From assembly GCF_000427365.1 (NCBI RefSeq), contig NZ_KE386488.1, positions 2,629,783-2,693,782 of the forward strand: a stretch of DNA of 64,000 bases. The letters run 5' to 3'. This document shows positions 52,297-61,471 of the stretch, one piece after another (within the stretch, counting starts at the first letter, position 1; each line of letters starts with the position of its first letter). The position numbers were made by a program, and so were the translations under genes. The notes below the pieces were generated by a model, which saw only the letters and a program-made list of their open reading frames with translations, did not search any database and was not told the origin of the DNA. Origin of the DNA: Rikenella microfusus DSM 15922. GTDB taxonomy: Bacteria; Bacteroidota; Bacteroidia; Bacteroidales; Rikenellaceae.

Positions 52297-53514
52297 ATGG
52301 CAGACCATTCACGTTACGCGGGCCGCGGAGTTTCATCCGGCAAAGAAGACGTCCACAAAGCGATCAAAAACATCGACAAAGGCTTGTTCGACAAAGCTTT
52401 CTGCAAAGTGATACCGGACTGGTTCACCGGCAGCGAAGACCACTGTCTGGTCATGCACGCCGACGGCGCCGGGACCAAATCGTCGCTGGCCTACGCATAC
52501 TGGCGCGAGACCGGCAACACCGACGTATGGAAAGGCGTGGCCCAGGACGCCGTGGTGATGAACACCGACGATCTGCTCTGCATCGGGGCTACCGACAATA
52601 TCATCCTCTCCTCGACCATCGGGCGCAACAAACGGCTGATCCCCGGCGAGGTGATCTCCGCCATCATCAACGGCACCGAAGAGTTCCTGCAAACCATGCG
52701 GGACTACGGGGTCAATATCCGCTCCACGGGCGGCGAAACCGCCGACGTGGGCGACCTGGTGCGGACCGTTATCGTAGACTCCACCGTGACCGCACGGATG
52801 CGTCGGACGGACGTAATCACCAACGCGAATATCGCCCCGGGCTGCGTGATCGTGGGCCTCGCCTCCTACGGCCGGGCCGGATACGAAACCTCGTACAACG
52901 GCGGTATGGGCAGCAACGGGCTGACCTCCGCCCGCCACGACGTGTTCGGTAAAAAAATGGCCGAAAAATACCCGGAAACTTACGACGGAGGCATTCCGGC
53001 CGATCTGGTCTATACCGGCTCTTTCGGCCTGACCGATCCGGTGCCGGCCGCATACGGGGCCGGCATACCCGACGGCATGGATATGGGACGGCTGGTGCTG
53101 TCCCCGACCCGTACCTACGCCCCCGTCGTCACCCGTATTCTGAAAGAGGTGGGGCGCAGGAACATCCTCGGCATGATCCACTGCACCGGCGGGGCGCAAA
53201 CCAAGATTTTACACTTCGCAGGCAAAGGATTGCACATTATAAAAGACAACCTATTCCCGGTTCCTCCCTTATTTGCCATTATCCAGGAACAATCCGGCAC
53301 GCCGTGGGAAGAGATGTACAAAGTCTTCAACATGGGCCACCGGATGGAACTCTACGTCGCCCCGGAAACGGCCGGCGACATCATCGGCATCTCCGAATCG
53401 CTGGGCGTGGAGGCCCGGATCGTCGGCCGCGTGGACGCGCTGTCCGATCCCGACGCCCCCGCGCAACTCGACGTGAAAGGGGCCGACGGCACGACCTACC
53501 GTTACGCCCGCTGA
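52297..53514 (+). CDS. purM: AIR synthase (phosphoribosylformylglycinamidine cyclo-ligase)
   Basis: A 405-residue PurM-fold enzyme closing the imidazole ring in purine synthesis. Seen: YAGRGVSSGKEDVHKAI, HADGAGTKSSLAY, QDAVVMNTDDLLCIGAT, STGGETADVGDLVRT and VGLASYGRAGYET. It is longer than E. coli PurM (345), as in other Bacteroidetes. The ATG at 52297 (MADHSRYAGRG) follows the promoter; 52258 would precede it. nqrA begins 46 bp downstream on the same strand. Confidence 0.92.
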   Translation: MADHSRYAGRGVSSGKEDVHKAIKNIDKGLFDKAFCKVIPDWFTGSEDHCLVMHADGAGTKSSLAYAYWRETGNTDVWKGVAQDAVVMNTDDLLCIGATDNIILSSTIGRNKRLIPGEVISAIINGTEEFLQTMRDYGVNIRSTGGETADVGDLVRTVIVDSTVTARMRRTDVITNANIAPGCVIVGLASYGRAGYETSYNGGMGSNGLTSARHDVFGKKMAEKYPETYDGGIPADLVYTGSFGLTDPVPAAYGAGIPDGMDMGRLVLSPTRTYAPVVTRILKEVGRRNILGMIHCTGGAQTKILHFAGKGLHIIKDNLFPVPPLFAIIQEQSGTPWEEMYKVFNMGHRMELYVAPETAGDIIGISESLGVEARIVGRVDALSDPDAPAQLDVKGADGTTYRYAR

Positions 53515-53560
53515 AACCGGCCAGAGACAGACATTTCAAAACAACAACTCAATAACCAAC

Positions 53561-54937
53561 ATGTCGAAAGTAATCAAACTACGCAAAGGTCTCGACATTA
53601 ACCTGGTCGGCGCCGCCGAACGGGTGCTCACCAAAAGCGCGACGGCCGCCAGCTACGCCCTGGTGCCGGACCACTACCGCGGTGTGACCCCCAAGCTGCT
53701 GGTCAAGGTTGGTGACAAGGTCAAAGCCGGCAGCCCGCTCTTCTTCTCGAAAGAGAACCCCGAGGTGCTCTTCACCTCGCCGGTCAGCGGCGAGGTCAGC
53801 GCAGTCAACCGCGGCGAGAAACGCAAAATCCTGAGTGTCGTGGTGACTCCCGACGGACAGAATCAGAGCGAAAACTTTGACGTATGCCCCATCGCGGAAC
53901 TCAGCCGGGAACGCGCAAAAGAAACCTTGCTGCGGGCCGGTTTCTGGCCCATGATCATCCAGCGGCCATTCGGGGTCATCGCCCGCACGGACGCAGTCCC
54001 GAAAGCCGTTTTCGTATCGGGACTCGATACGGCGCCGCTGGCTCCCGACCTGAATTTCCTCGTGCAGGATGAAGGCGAGAATATCATCGCCGGCCTGGAA
54101 GTGCTGAAAAAACTGACCGACGGCAAAGTGCACCTGACCGTAGGCACCGACACCACCGCGGGCGTGCTCAGCCGCGTCAAACAGGCCGAAGTGCACCATA
54201 TCGAAGGGCCGCACCCGGCCGGCAACGTCGGCGTTCAGATCTCCCAGATCGACCCCATCAATAAAGGGGACATAGTTTGGACCGTCGAACTGCAACACGT
54301 GGCCATGATCGGGCGCCTGTTCCTCACCGGTACCGTGGACATGGGCAAAGTCGTCGCCCTAACCGGATCGGAAGTGGCCAAACCCCGCTACTTCAAGGTC
54401 GTCAGCGGCGCGCTGATCTCGTCGGTAACGGACGGCAACCTGCGCCCGCAGGCCGAAGGCGAAAAACACGACGTGCGCATCATCAGCGGCAACCCGCTGA
54501 CCGGCATCAAAGTCGCCCCGGACAACGTGGAAGGATACCTCGGTTTCTACCACAACCAGATCACCGTCATCCCGGAAGGCAACAAATACGAATTCCTGGG
54601 CTGGGCCATGCCGCGGCTGGACAGATTCTCCGTATCGCACAGCTACTTCTCGTGGCTCTTCCCCAAGAAGAAATACAACCTCGACACCAACATGAACGGC
54701 GGGCACCGGGCGTTCGTACAGACCGGCATCTACGACAAAGTGATGCCGATGAACATCTACCCCCTGTACCTGATCAAAGCCATCCTGGCGGGCGACATCG
54801 ACAAGATGGAAAACCTCGGCATTTACGAAATCCTCGAAGAGGACGTAGCCTTGTGCGAATTCATCGACCCCTCTAAGAACGAATGGCAGGCCATCGTCGG
54901 CAAAGGGATCGAACTGATGATAAAAGAACTCAACTAA
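53561..54937 (+). CDS. nqrA: Na+-translocating NADH:quinone reductase subunit A
   Basis: A 458-residue cytoplasmic-side subunit of the six-subunit sodium pump that oxidises NADH, reduces quinone and exports Na+. The start IKLRKGLDINLVGAAE and phrases VKVGDKVKAGSPLFF, RPFGVIARTDAVPKAVFVSGLD, VEGPHPAGNVGVQI-like IEGPHPAGNVGVQIS and PMNIYPLYLIKAILAGDIDKMENLGIYE match NqrA. It opens nqrABCDEF with short spacings (9 bp to nqrB). Confidence 0.95.
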   Translation: MSKVIKLRKGLDINLVGAAERVLTKSATAASYALVPDHYRGVTPKLLVKVGDKVKAGSPLFFSKENPEVLFTSPVSGEVSAVNRGEKRKILSVVVTPDGQNQSENFDVCPIAELSRERAKETLLRAGFWPMIIQRPFGVIARTDAVPKAVFVSGLDTAPLAPDLNFLVQDEGENIIAGLEVLKKLTDGKVHLTVGTDTTAGVLSRVKQAEVHHIEGPHPAGNVGVQISQIDPINKGDIVWTVELQHVAMIGRLFLTGTVDMGKVVALTGSEVAKPRYFKVVSGALISSVTDGNLRPQAEGEKHDVRIISGNPLTGIKVAPDNVEGYLGFYHNQITVIPEGNKYEFLGWAMPRLDRFSVSHSYFSWLFPKKKYNLDTNMNGGHRAFVQTGIYDKVMPMNIYPLYLIKAILAGDIDKMENLGIYEILEEDVALCEFIDPSKNEWQAIVGKGIELMIKELN

Positions 54938-54946
54938 CGGCGCAGT

Positions 54947-56131
54947 ATGAAAGGATTAAGAAACTATCTGAACAAGATAAAGCCCAACTTCGAAAGGGGC
55001 GGAAAGTACGGCAGGTTCGCCTCCACTTTCGAAGCGTTCGAATCGTTCCTCTACGTGCCGAACACCGTGACGAAAAAAGGAGCGCACATCCGCGACGCCA
55101 TGGACCTGAAACGGACCATGACCGTCGTGATCGTCGCATTGCTGCCGGCCCTGCTCTTCGGCATGTTCAACGTAGGGTACCAGCACAACCTCGCCCAGGG
55201 CGTGGAAGCCACCGTCATGCAAAACTTCTGGTTCGGCTTTCTCAAAGTGCTCCCCATCATCATCGTATCGTACGTGGTGGGCCTCGGCATCGAATTCATC
55301 TTCGCCGAAATCCGCCACGAAGAGGTCAATGAAGGATTCCTGGTCAGCGGGCTGCTGATCCCGATGATCATGCCGGTAGACTGCCCGCTGTGGATCATCG
55401 CCGTGGCCACGGCATTCGCCGTGATCGTCGGCAAAGAGATGTTCGGCGGCACGGGGATGAATATCTTCAACCCCGCACTGCTGGCACGCGCTTTCGTATT
55501 CTTCGCCTACCCGACCTCCATTTCCGGTAACGAAGTCTGGGTGGCCGGCCTGAAAAACGGTCTTTCGACCGTGGACGGTTACTCCGGTGCCACCCCGCTT
55601 TCCGATGCGGCCGCCGCTCTCTCGGAAGGCGCCCAGTCCATCGACTGGAGCATGGGCACCACCCCGATCGACTGGTTCTACGGCTTCATTCCCGGCTCCA
55701 TCGGCGAGACCTCCACGCTGGCCATCCTGATCGGCGCCTTCGTCCTGATCTGGACCGGCGTCGGTTCATGGCGCATCATGCTCTCGTGCGTGCTCGGCGG
55801 TCTGGTCATGGGCGGCCTGTTCAACCTGATCGGCGCCAACGTGCTGATGGACATTCCGGCCTGGTATCACCTGATTATCGGCGGTTTCGCCTTCGGTACC
55901 GTCTTCATGGCCACCGACCCGGTAACCGCGGCGCAGACCAACCGCGGCAAATGGATCTACGGATTCCTGATCGGCGTCCTGTGCGTCATGACCCGCGTGC
56001 TGAACCCCGGTTATCCGGAAGGCATGATGCTCGCCATCCTGTTCATGAACGCCATGGTGCCGCTGGTGGACTATTACGTCGTCCAGGGCAACATCAAACG
56101 TCGTCTGAAACGGGCCAAAGCCAACGCATAA
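54947..56131 (+). CDS. nqrB: Na+-NQR subunit B
   Basis: A 394-residue polytopic subunit with about ten membrane helices. VDGYSGATPLSDAAA carries the Thr that binds FMN covalently, and FVVGFLI-like PVDCPLWIIAVATAFAVIVGKEMFGGTGMNIFNPALLARAF is a family hallmark. It conducts electrons and probably Na+ across the membrane. 18 bp to nqrC. Confidence 0.95.
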   Translation: MKGLRNYLNKIKPNFERGGKYGRFASTFEAFESFLYVPNTVTKKGAHIRDAMDLKRTMTVVIVALLPALLFGMFNVGYQHNLAQGVEATVMQNFWFGFLKVLPIIIVSYVVGLGIEFIFAEIRHEEVNEGFLVSGLLIPMIMPVDCPLWIIAVATAFAVIVGKEMFGGTGMNIFNPALLARAFVFFAYPTSISGNEVWVAGLKNGLSTVDGYSGATPLSDAAAALSEGAQSIDWSMGTTPIDWFYGFIPGSIGETSTLAILIGAFVLIWTGVGSWRIMLSCVLGGLVMGGLFNLIGANVLMDIPAWYHLIIGGFAFGTVFMATDPVTAAQTNRGKWIYGFLIGVLCVMTRVLNPGYPEGMMLAILFMNAMVPLVDYYVVQGNIKRRLKRAKANA

Positions 56132-56149
56132 CATTTCACTACCGAGACA

Positions 56150-56974
56150 ATGAACAAGCAAAGCAATACGTATATAGTCGCCTACGCGACCATCCTGGTG
56201 GTTGTCGTCGCCGCGGTGCTTTCCTTTGCCGCCATTAAGCTGCAACCCATGCAGGAGGCCAACGTCAAGACCGAAAAGATGGGCGCCATCCTCAGCACGA
56301 TCGGGGAAGGCAGCGAAGCCGCGACGGCACCGGACAAAAACAAATACATCGAGACCGAATTCGCGAAATACATCACCAGAGCGTTCTTCGTGGATTCCAC
56401 CGGAAACGCGACGGACGCCACGACCGAGCAGGTGCTGGCGTCGCTGAACGACCTGCCCTCCGTATTCGCCTCCCGTACCGCCATGCCGGTCTTCGAAGCC
56501 ACGGTCTCGAAAGACGGCGGCAAACGGACCGAATACGTCATCCCGATGACCGGTAAAGGCCTGTGGGGAGCCGTATGGGGGTACGTCGCCCTGAACGCGG
56601 ACTGCAATACCGTGGAAGGAGCCGTATTCGACCACAAAGGCGAAACGCCCGGCCTGGGCGCCGAAATCTCCGGCAAGCCGTTCCAGGCGCAATTCGTCGG
56701 AAAACAGATCTTCAACAAAGAGGGCGAGTTCGTATCGATCGACCTGCTCAAAGGGCAAGGGGCCTCGGCGGGCAACCCGTCGGCCGTGGACGCCATCTCC
56801 GGCGGCACGCTTACCTCGAACGGCGTCAAAGCCATGCTCAAAGAGTGTCTGAACGACTACGTGCCGTTCTTCGAAAAAGTACAGTCGACCGCAACCAGCG
56901 TACCGATGACTGAAATCGTTCCGGCCGCCGACAGCGCCGCAACCGCCCAAAATACGGAAGGAGGAGCCAAATAA
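56150..56974 (+). CDS. nqrC: Na+-NQR subunit C
   Basis: A 274-residue subunit with one N-terminal membrane helix (about 7-28) and a periplasmic flavin domain. The FMN-binding motif reads [19 protein letters not shown] in place of the SGAT of Vibrio NqrC, with the attachment Thr kept. [15 protein letters not shown] and [13 protein letters not shown] are typical. Its C-terminal extension (about 20 residues, Ala-rich) is variable. Stop codon overlaps nqrD start (ATAATG). Confidence 0.94.
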   Translation: MNKQSNTYIVAYATILVVVVAAVLSFAAIKLQPMQEANVKTEKMGAILSTIGEGSEAATAPDKNKYIETEFAKYITRAFFVDSTGNATDATTEQVLASLNDLPSVFASRTAMPVFEATVSKDGGKRTEYVIPMTGKGLWGAVWGYVALNADCNTVEGAVFDHKGETPGLGAEISGKPFQAQFVGKQIFNKEGEFVSIDLLKGQGASAGNPSAVDAISGGTLTSNGVKAMLKECLNDYVPFFEKVQSTATSVPMTEIVPAADSAATAQNTEGGAK

Positions 56975-57621
56975 TGAGTACCCAAGAAAAAGAGCCGCTC
57001 TTCTCGGCTAAAAACATGAACACCCTGCTGGGACCTCTGGGACGCAATAACCCGATCCTGGTGCAGATCCTCGGTATCTGCTCGGCGCTGGCCGTGACGG
57101 CCAAAATGAAACCGGCATTCGTCATGGCCCTGTCGGTAACCGTCGTCACCGCATTCTCCAACCTGATCATCTCGCTCATACGCAAAGGCATCCCCTCGCG
57201 TATCCGCATCATCGTGCAGCTCGTGGTGATCGCCGCTCTGGTAATCCTCGTGGACCAGGTGCTCAAGGCATTCGTTTACGACATCAGCAAGCAGCTGTCC
57301 GTTTATGTCGGGCTGATCATCACCAACTGTATCCTGATGGGCCGTCTCGAAGCGTTCGCCATGGGCAACAAACCCTGGCCCTCGTTCCTCGACGGGATCG
57401 GCAACGGTCTGGGATACGGTATGATCCTGCTGATCGTGGCCTTCTTCCGCGAGCTGTTCGGTTCCGGTACCCTCTGGGGCTACCAGGTCATCCCGCAGTG
57501 GTGCTACGACCACGGTTACGTGAACAACGGCCTGATGATCCTGCCTCCGATGGCCCTGATTATCGTGGGCATCATCATCTGGATCCACCGCAGCCGCAAC
57601 AAGGAATTGCAGGAGAAATAG
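56974..57621 (+). CDS. nqrD: Na+-NQR subunit D
   Basis: A 215-residue integral membrane protein with six helices. [45 protein letters not shown] and the paired inverted-topology arrangement with NqrE mark the family. Together with NqrE it coordinates a membrane iron-sulfur centre (Cys in ILGICSAL and ITNCILMG). 27 bp to nqrE. Confidence 0.95.
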   Translation: MSTQEKEPLFSAKNMNTLLGPLGRNNPILVQILGICSALAVTAKMKPAFVMALSVTVVTAFSNLIISLIRKGIPSRIRIIVQLVVIAALVILVDQVLKAFVYDISKQLSVYVGLIITNCILMGRLEAFAMGNKPWPSFLDGIGNGLGYGMILLIVAFFRELFGSGTLWGYQVIPQWCYDHGYVNNGLMILPPMALIIVGIIIWIHRSRNKELQEK

Positions 57622-57648
57622 CGCACCCCAATCAAGTAGAGATCAATC

Positions 57649-58266
57649 ATGGAAAACATACTTAACATCTTTGTCAAGTCGATCTTCATCGACAACATGG
57701 TCTTCGCCTTCTTCTTCGGGATGTGTTCCTACATCGCCGTGTCGAAGACCGTCAAGACCGCGATGGGGCTGGGGCTTGCGGTGATCTTCGTGATGACCGT
57801 GACCGTTCCGGTCAATTACCTGCTCAACGAATACGTCCTCAAAGCCGGCGCCCTGAGCTGGGTGTCCGAATCGATGGCCGACGTGGACCTCAGCTTCCTG
57901 AGCCTGATCGTCTTCATCGCCGTGATCGCCTCGATCGTACAGCTGGTGGAAATGGTCGTTGAAAAATTCGCTCCCGGCCTGTACAGCTCGTTGGGTATCT
58001 TCCTGCCGCTGATCGCCGTGAACTGCGCCATCATGGGCGGCTCGCTCTTCATGCAGGAACGCGCCTACGCCAATATCGGCGAAGCGACCGCTTTCGCATT
58101 CGGTTCGGGGATCGGCTGGTGGCTCGCCATCATCGGTATGGCCGCGATCCGCGAAAAACTCGCCTACTCCAACGTGCCCAAGCCGTTGAAAGGAGTCGGG
58201 ATCACGTTTATTATTACCGGTCTGATGGGGATCGCCTTCATGATCTTCCTCGGCATCCAACTCTAA
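57649..58266 (+). CDS. nqrE: Na+-NQR subunit E
   Basis: A 205-residue six-helix subunit: FIDNMVFAFFFGMCSYIAVSK with its Cys, SLGIFLPLIAVNCAIMGGSLF with the second Cys, and GIGWWLAI. Homologous to NqrD with opposite topology; the cysteines of D and E hold one [2Fe-2S] centre. 19 bp to nqrF. Confidence 0.95.
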   Translation: MENILNIFVKSIFIDNMVFAFFFGMCSYIAVSKTVKTAMGLGLAVIFVMTVTVPVNYLLNEYVLKAGALSWVSESMADVDLSFLSLIVFIAVIASIVQLVEMVVEKFAPGLYSSLGIFLPLIAVNCAIMGGSLFMQERAYANIGEATAFAFGSGIGWWLAIIGMAAIREKLAYSNVPKPLKGVGITFIITGLMGIAFMIFLGIQL

Positions 58267-58285
58267 CGCATTACAGACAGACACG

Positions 58286-59578
58286 ATGATATCATCAACA
58301 ATCATTTCAGCAGCGGCCCTGACCCCGACCCTCGTCACGGCCATCATCGCCTTCGCGGTGATCACGCTGATCCTGGTGGCCGTGCTCCTCTTCGCCAAGA
58401 AGAAGCTCACCCCGTCGGGCGACGTGAAGATCACCATCAACGGCGAAAAAGAGATTACCGCCCAGACCGGTTCCAGCCTGCTCTCTACCCTCAGCGAACA
58501 GGGTATCTACCTGCCCTCGGCCTGCGGGGGAGGCGGTTCGTGCGGGATGTGCAAATGCCAGGTACTCGAAGGCGGCGGCGAGATTCTGCCGACCGAAGTC
58601 AATTTCTTCAGCCGCAAACAACAGCAGGAACACTGGCGCCTGGGTTGCCAGGTCAAAGTCAAAAACGACCTGAAGATCCAGGTTCCGGAATCGGTGCTCG
58701 GCGTCCGGAAATGGGAATGCGAAGTCATCTCGAACCGGAACATCTCGACCTTCCTCAAAGAATTCGTCGTAAAACTTCCGGAAGGCGAACAACTGAAATT
58801 CCGCAGCGGCGGCTACATCCAGATCGACGTGCCGAAATACGACGAGATCAAATTCTCGGACATGGAGGTCGAAGAGCAATACCGCGAAGATTGGGACAAG
58901 TTCAAGATGTGGGACCTGGTCACCAAAAATCCCGAACCGACGTTCCGTGCCTACTCGATGGCCAACCACCCGGCCGAAGGCAACATCATCATGCTCAACA
59001 TCCGTATCGCCACCCCGCCGTTCGACAAAGCGGCCGGCGGTTTCATGAAAGTGAATCCGGGTATCTGCTCGTCCTACATCTTCAGCCGCAAACCGGGCGA
59101 CAAGGTAACCATCTCAGGTCCGTACGGCGAGTTCTTCCTGCCGGACAACCTGCCCGATACGCAAGAGCTGATCTTCATCGGCGGGGGCGCCGGTATGGCT
59201 CCGATGCGCAGCCACATCATGCACCTGTTCAAGACCGAAAAGACCAAACGCCCCGTGTCGTTCTGGTACGGCGCACGCGCTCTGAAAGAGGCTCCGTACA
59301 TCCACGAGTTCCACGAAATCGAACAGGAGTTCCCGAACTTCTCGTTCAATCTGGCTCTCGACCGTCCGGATCCCGAAGCCGACGCCGCAGGGGAGAAATA
59401 CACCGCAGGCTTCGTGCACAACGTGCTGTACGAAAACTACCTCAAGAACCACGAAGCACCCGAAGATTGTATTTACCTGATGTGCGGGCCGCCCATGATG
59501 ATCTCCGCCGTCGTGAAAATGCTCGACTCACTCGGGGTTCCGCCGGAAAATATCCTGTACGACAACTTCGGTTCCTAA
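58286..59578 (+). CDS. nqrF: Na+-NQR subunit F (NADH dehydrogenase)
   Basis: A 430-residue subunit: one N-terminal helix (about 15-36), a 2Fe-2S ferredoxin domain with ligands in ACGGGGSCGMCKC and a later Cys in WRLGCQVKV, an FAD domain (FRAYSMANHP) and an NADH domain (FIGGGAGMAPMRSHI, YLMCGPPMM). It takes electrons from NADH and passes them through FAD and 2Fe-2S into the pump. Last gene of the operon, followed by an 18-bp terminator stem. Confidence 0.96.
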   Translation: MISSTIISAAALTPTLVTAIIAFAVITLILVAVLLFAKKKLTPSGDVKITINGEKEITAQTGSSLLSTLSEQGIYLPSACGGGGSCGMCKCQVLEGGGEILPTEVNFFSRKQQQEHWRLGCQVKVKNDLKIQVPESVLGVRKWECEVISNRNISTFLKEFVVKLPEGEQLKFRSGGYIQIDVPKYDEIKFSDMEVEEQYREDWDKFKMWDLVTKNPEPTFRAYSMANHPAEGNIIMLNIRIATPPFDKAAGGFMKVNPGICSSYIFSRKPGDKVTISGPYGEFFLPDNLPDTQELIFIGGGAGMAPMRSHIMHLFKTEKTKRPVSFWYGARALKEAPYIHEFHEIEQEFPNFSFNLALDRPDPEADAAGEKYTAGFVHNVLYENYLKNHEAPEDCIYLMCGPPMMISAVVKMLDSLGVPPENILYDNFGS

Positions 59579-59624
59579 TCGAACCTCCGTTCCCTGACCG
59601 GACAACGGCCGGACAAGGAAAACG

Positions 59625-59669
59625 ATACGAAAAAACTCTTCGAAATCGAAGAGTTTTTTCGTATTTTTG
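59625..59669 (+). terminator. Terminator of purM-nqr
   Basis: Perfect 18-bp stem ATACGAAAAAACTCTTCG / CGAAGAGTTTTTTCGTAT with an AAAT loop, then TTTTG. Confidence 0.9.
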
Positions 59670-59837
59670 TATGAGAAGCACGATGGATCGTACCCGATTC
59701 TATCCGGACGTTTTTCAATCGTTTTCATCTCCCGTCCGCTCCCTTTCGCCCCGGACGACGCTCCGGCCCCGTACCGGGCGGTACCGCAGAGCCGGCGGAG
59801 AAAACCGTTGTCCTGCTTCGGGTAAAGCCATCGCAAT

Positions 59838-59845
59838 TACCTTTG
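59838..59845 (+). promoter_or_regulatory. -7 box of sulfatase 2
   Basis: TACCTTTG, predicting a leader of about 13 nt before the ATG at 59865. Confidence 0.55.
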
Positions 59846-59864
59846 TTTAGCCAACCTAAGCCAC

Positions 59865-61367
59865 ATGAACCGTTCCCTCCGTCCTTTGCTGCTGACCGCC
59901 CTGCTTCCTTCGGCCGTTTCGGCCCATCCGGACGACAGCCCCAACATCATCTATATTTTAGCCGACGATATGGGTTACGGCGACGTTTCCGCCCTCAATC
60001 CCGAATGCAAAGTCCGCACCCGGCATATCGACAGCCTCGCGGTGCAAGGCATCTCTTTCACCGACGCGCATACCTCCTCTTCGGTCTCTACCCCGTCGCG
60101 CTACTCGATCCTGACAGGCCGTTACAACTGGCGCTCATCGCTGCAATCCGGCGTCAGCTGGTCATACAGCCCCGCCCTGATCGAACCCGACCGTCTGACC
60201 GTAGCCGGATTGCTGCGCTCGAACGGGTACCATACCGCCTGCATCGGCAAATGGCACCTCGGACTCGGATGGTCCTATAAAACCGACGCGCCGGAACAGG
60301 TCGATTTCAGCCTGCCGCTTACCGCCGGTCCCAACGACAACGGTTTCGAATATTCCTACATCATGCCCGCCTCGCTCGATATTCCGCCCTACGTCTATAT
60401 CGAAAACGGCCGCGTAACGGCGCCCGTCACAGACACCATCGACGGGCGGAACGGCTACGCTTTCTGGCGCAGAGGCCCCATCGCCGAAGATTTCGACATC
60501 GCCAAAACCCTCGACCACTTTACCGACAAAGCCGTCGATTATATCCGGACGCACGCCGCCGACGGACAGCCGTTCTTCCTGTACTTCCCGCTCACCGCGC
60601 CGCACACTCCCATCATTCCCTCCGACGATTTCGCCGGTAAAAGCGGCATCGGCCCGTACGGCGACTTCCTGCTGCACGTGGACGACGTCGTAGGGCGCGT
60701 CACGGCCGCAGTCCGGGAAGCAGGTATCGAACGCAACACCCTGATCGTCTTCACCTCCGACAACGGATGCTCCCCGTCGGCCAACTACAAAAACCTGAAA
60801 ACCCACGGCCATAATCCCAGTTACATCTACCGCGGGACGAAAGCCGACATTTACGACGGCGGGCACCGCATCCCCTATATTTTCCGTTACCCCGCCCTGA
60901 TCGAACCCGGCAGCCGCAGCGACGCCCCCGTCTGTCTGACAGGCTTCATGGCCACCTGCGCCGATCTGCTCGGCATCCGCCTGCCGGACAACGCCGGAGA
61001 AGACAGCTACAGCCACCTCGCCATACTGCGCGGCAAAGAACGCCGCGCCGACCGGAACCGGCTGCTGGTACACCACTCCATAGACGGCTATTTCGCCATC
61101 CGGCAAGGCCCCTGGAAACTGAACGTTTGTCCCGGTTCCGGAGGCTGGAGCGCCCCCGTTCCCGGCGACGAATCCCCGAACGCCCCCCGCATGCAGCTTT
61201 TCGACATGGCCCTCGCCCCCGGCGAACCGGCCGAAGCCAACCGCTATGTTCCCGGAGAAAGACGCGCCGCCCGGATGCTGCGCAAACTCGGTCGGGCCAT
61301 CGCCGAAGGACGGACCACTCCCGGCGCTCCTCAGGCCAACGACGTTCCCGTCGCACTATACAAATAG
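59865..61367 (+). CDS. Arylsulfatase-like sulfatase, serine type
   Basis: A 500-residue exported sulfatase with a signal peptide (MNRSLRPLLLTALLPSAVSA), metal site YILADDMGYGD, and the formylglycine motif Ser75-T-P-S-R followed by YSILTGRYNW. IGKWHLGLGW and FTSDNGCSP are further catalytic marks of arylsulfatase A-like enzymes (S1 family). The serine form needs an anaerobic radical-SAM maturase encoded elsewhere. It is not similar in detail to sulfatase 1 and probably takes a different sulfated sugar. It stands between the nqr operon and gyrA. Confidence 0.9.
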   Translation: MNRSLRPLLLTALLPSAVSAHPDDSPNIIYILADDMGYGDVSALNPECKVRTRHIDSLAVQGISFTDAHTSSSVSTPSRYSILTGRYNWRSSLQSGVSWSYSPALIEPDRLTVAGLLRSNGYHTACIGKWHLGLGWSYKTDAPEQVDFSLPLTAGPNDNGFEYSYIMPASLDIPPYVYIENGRVTAPVTDTIDGRNGYAFWRRGPIAEDFDIAKTLDHFTDKAVDYIRTHAADGQPFFLYFPLTAPHTPIIPSDDFAGKSGIGPYGDFLLHVDDVVGRVTAAVREAGIERNTLIVFTSDNGCSPSANYKNLKTHGHNPSYIYRGTKADIYDGGHRIPYIFRYPALIEPGSRSDAPVCLTGFMATCADLLGIRLPDNAGEDSYSHLAILRGKERRADRNRLLVHHSIDGYFAIRQGPWKLNVCPGSGGWSAPVPGDESPNAPRMQLFDMALAPGEPAEANRYVPGERRAARMLRKLGRAIAEGRTTPGAPQANDVPVALYK

Positions 61368-61400
61368 CCCGGCAGACAAGTCCGCAAAGAGCGTCCGGAA

Positions 61401-61432
61401 TTTGCGAGTGTCGCCGAAAACCCCTATCTTAG
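61401..61432 (+). promoter_or_regulatory. gyrA promoter (-33 TTTG, -7 TATCTTAG)
   Basis: TTTG at 61401-61404 and TATCTTAG at 61425-61432, 20 bp apart; the -7 box deviates by one base from TAnnTTTG. Confidence 0.5.
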
Positions 61433-61471
61433 TAGCTTAAAAAAGCCAAGAAAAGCGAAATCCATAAACCC

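Noticed and set aside
59662..59669. TATTTTTG as a second sulfatase promoter
   Set aside because: It lies in the terminator tail of nqrF, 195 bp before the sulfatase; the box at 59838 is better placed.
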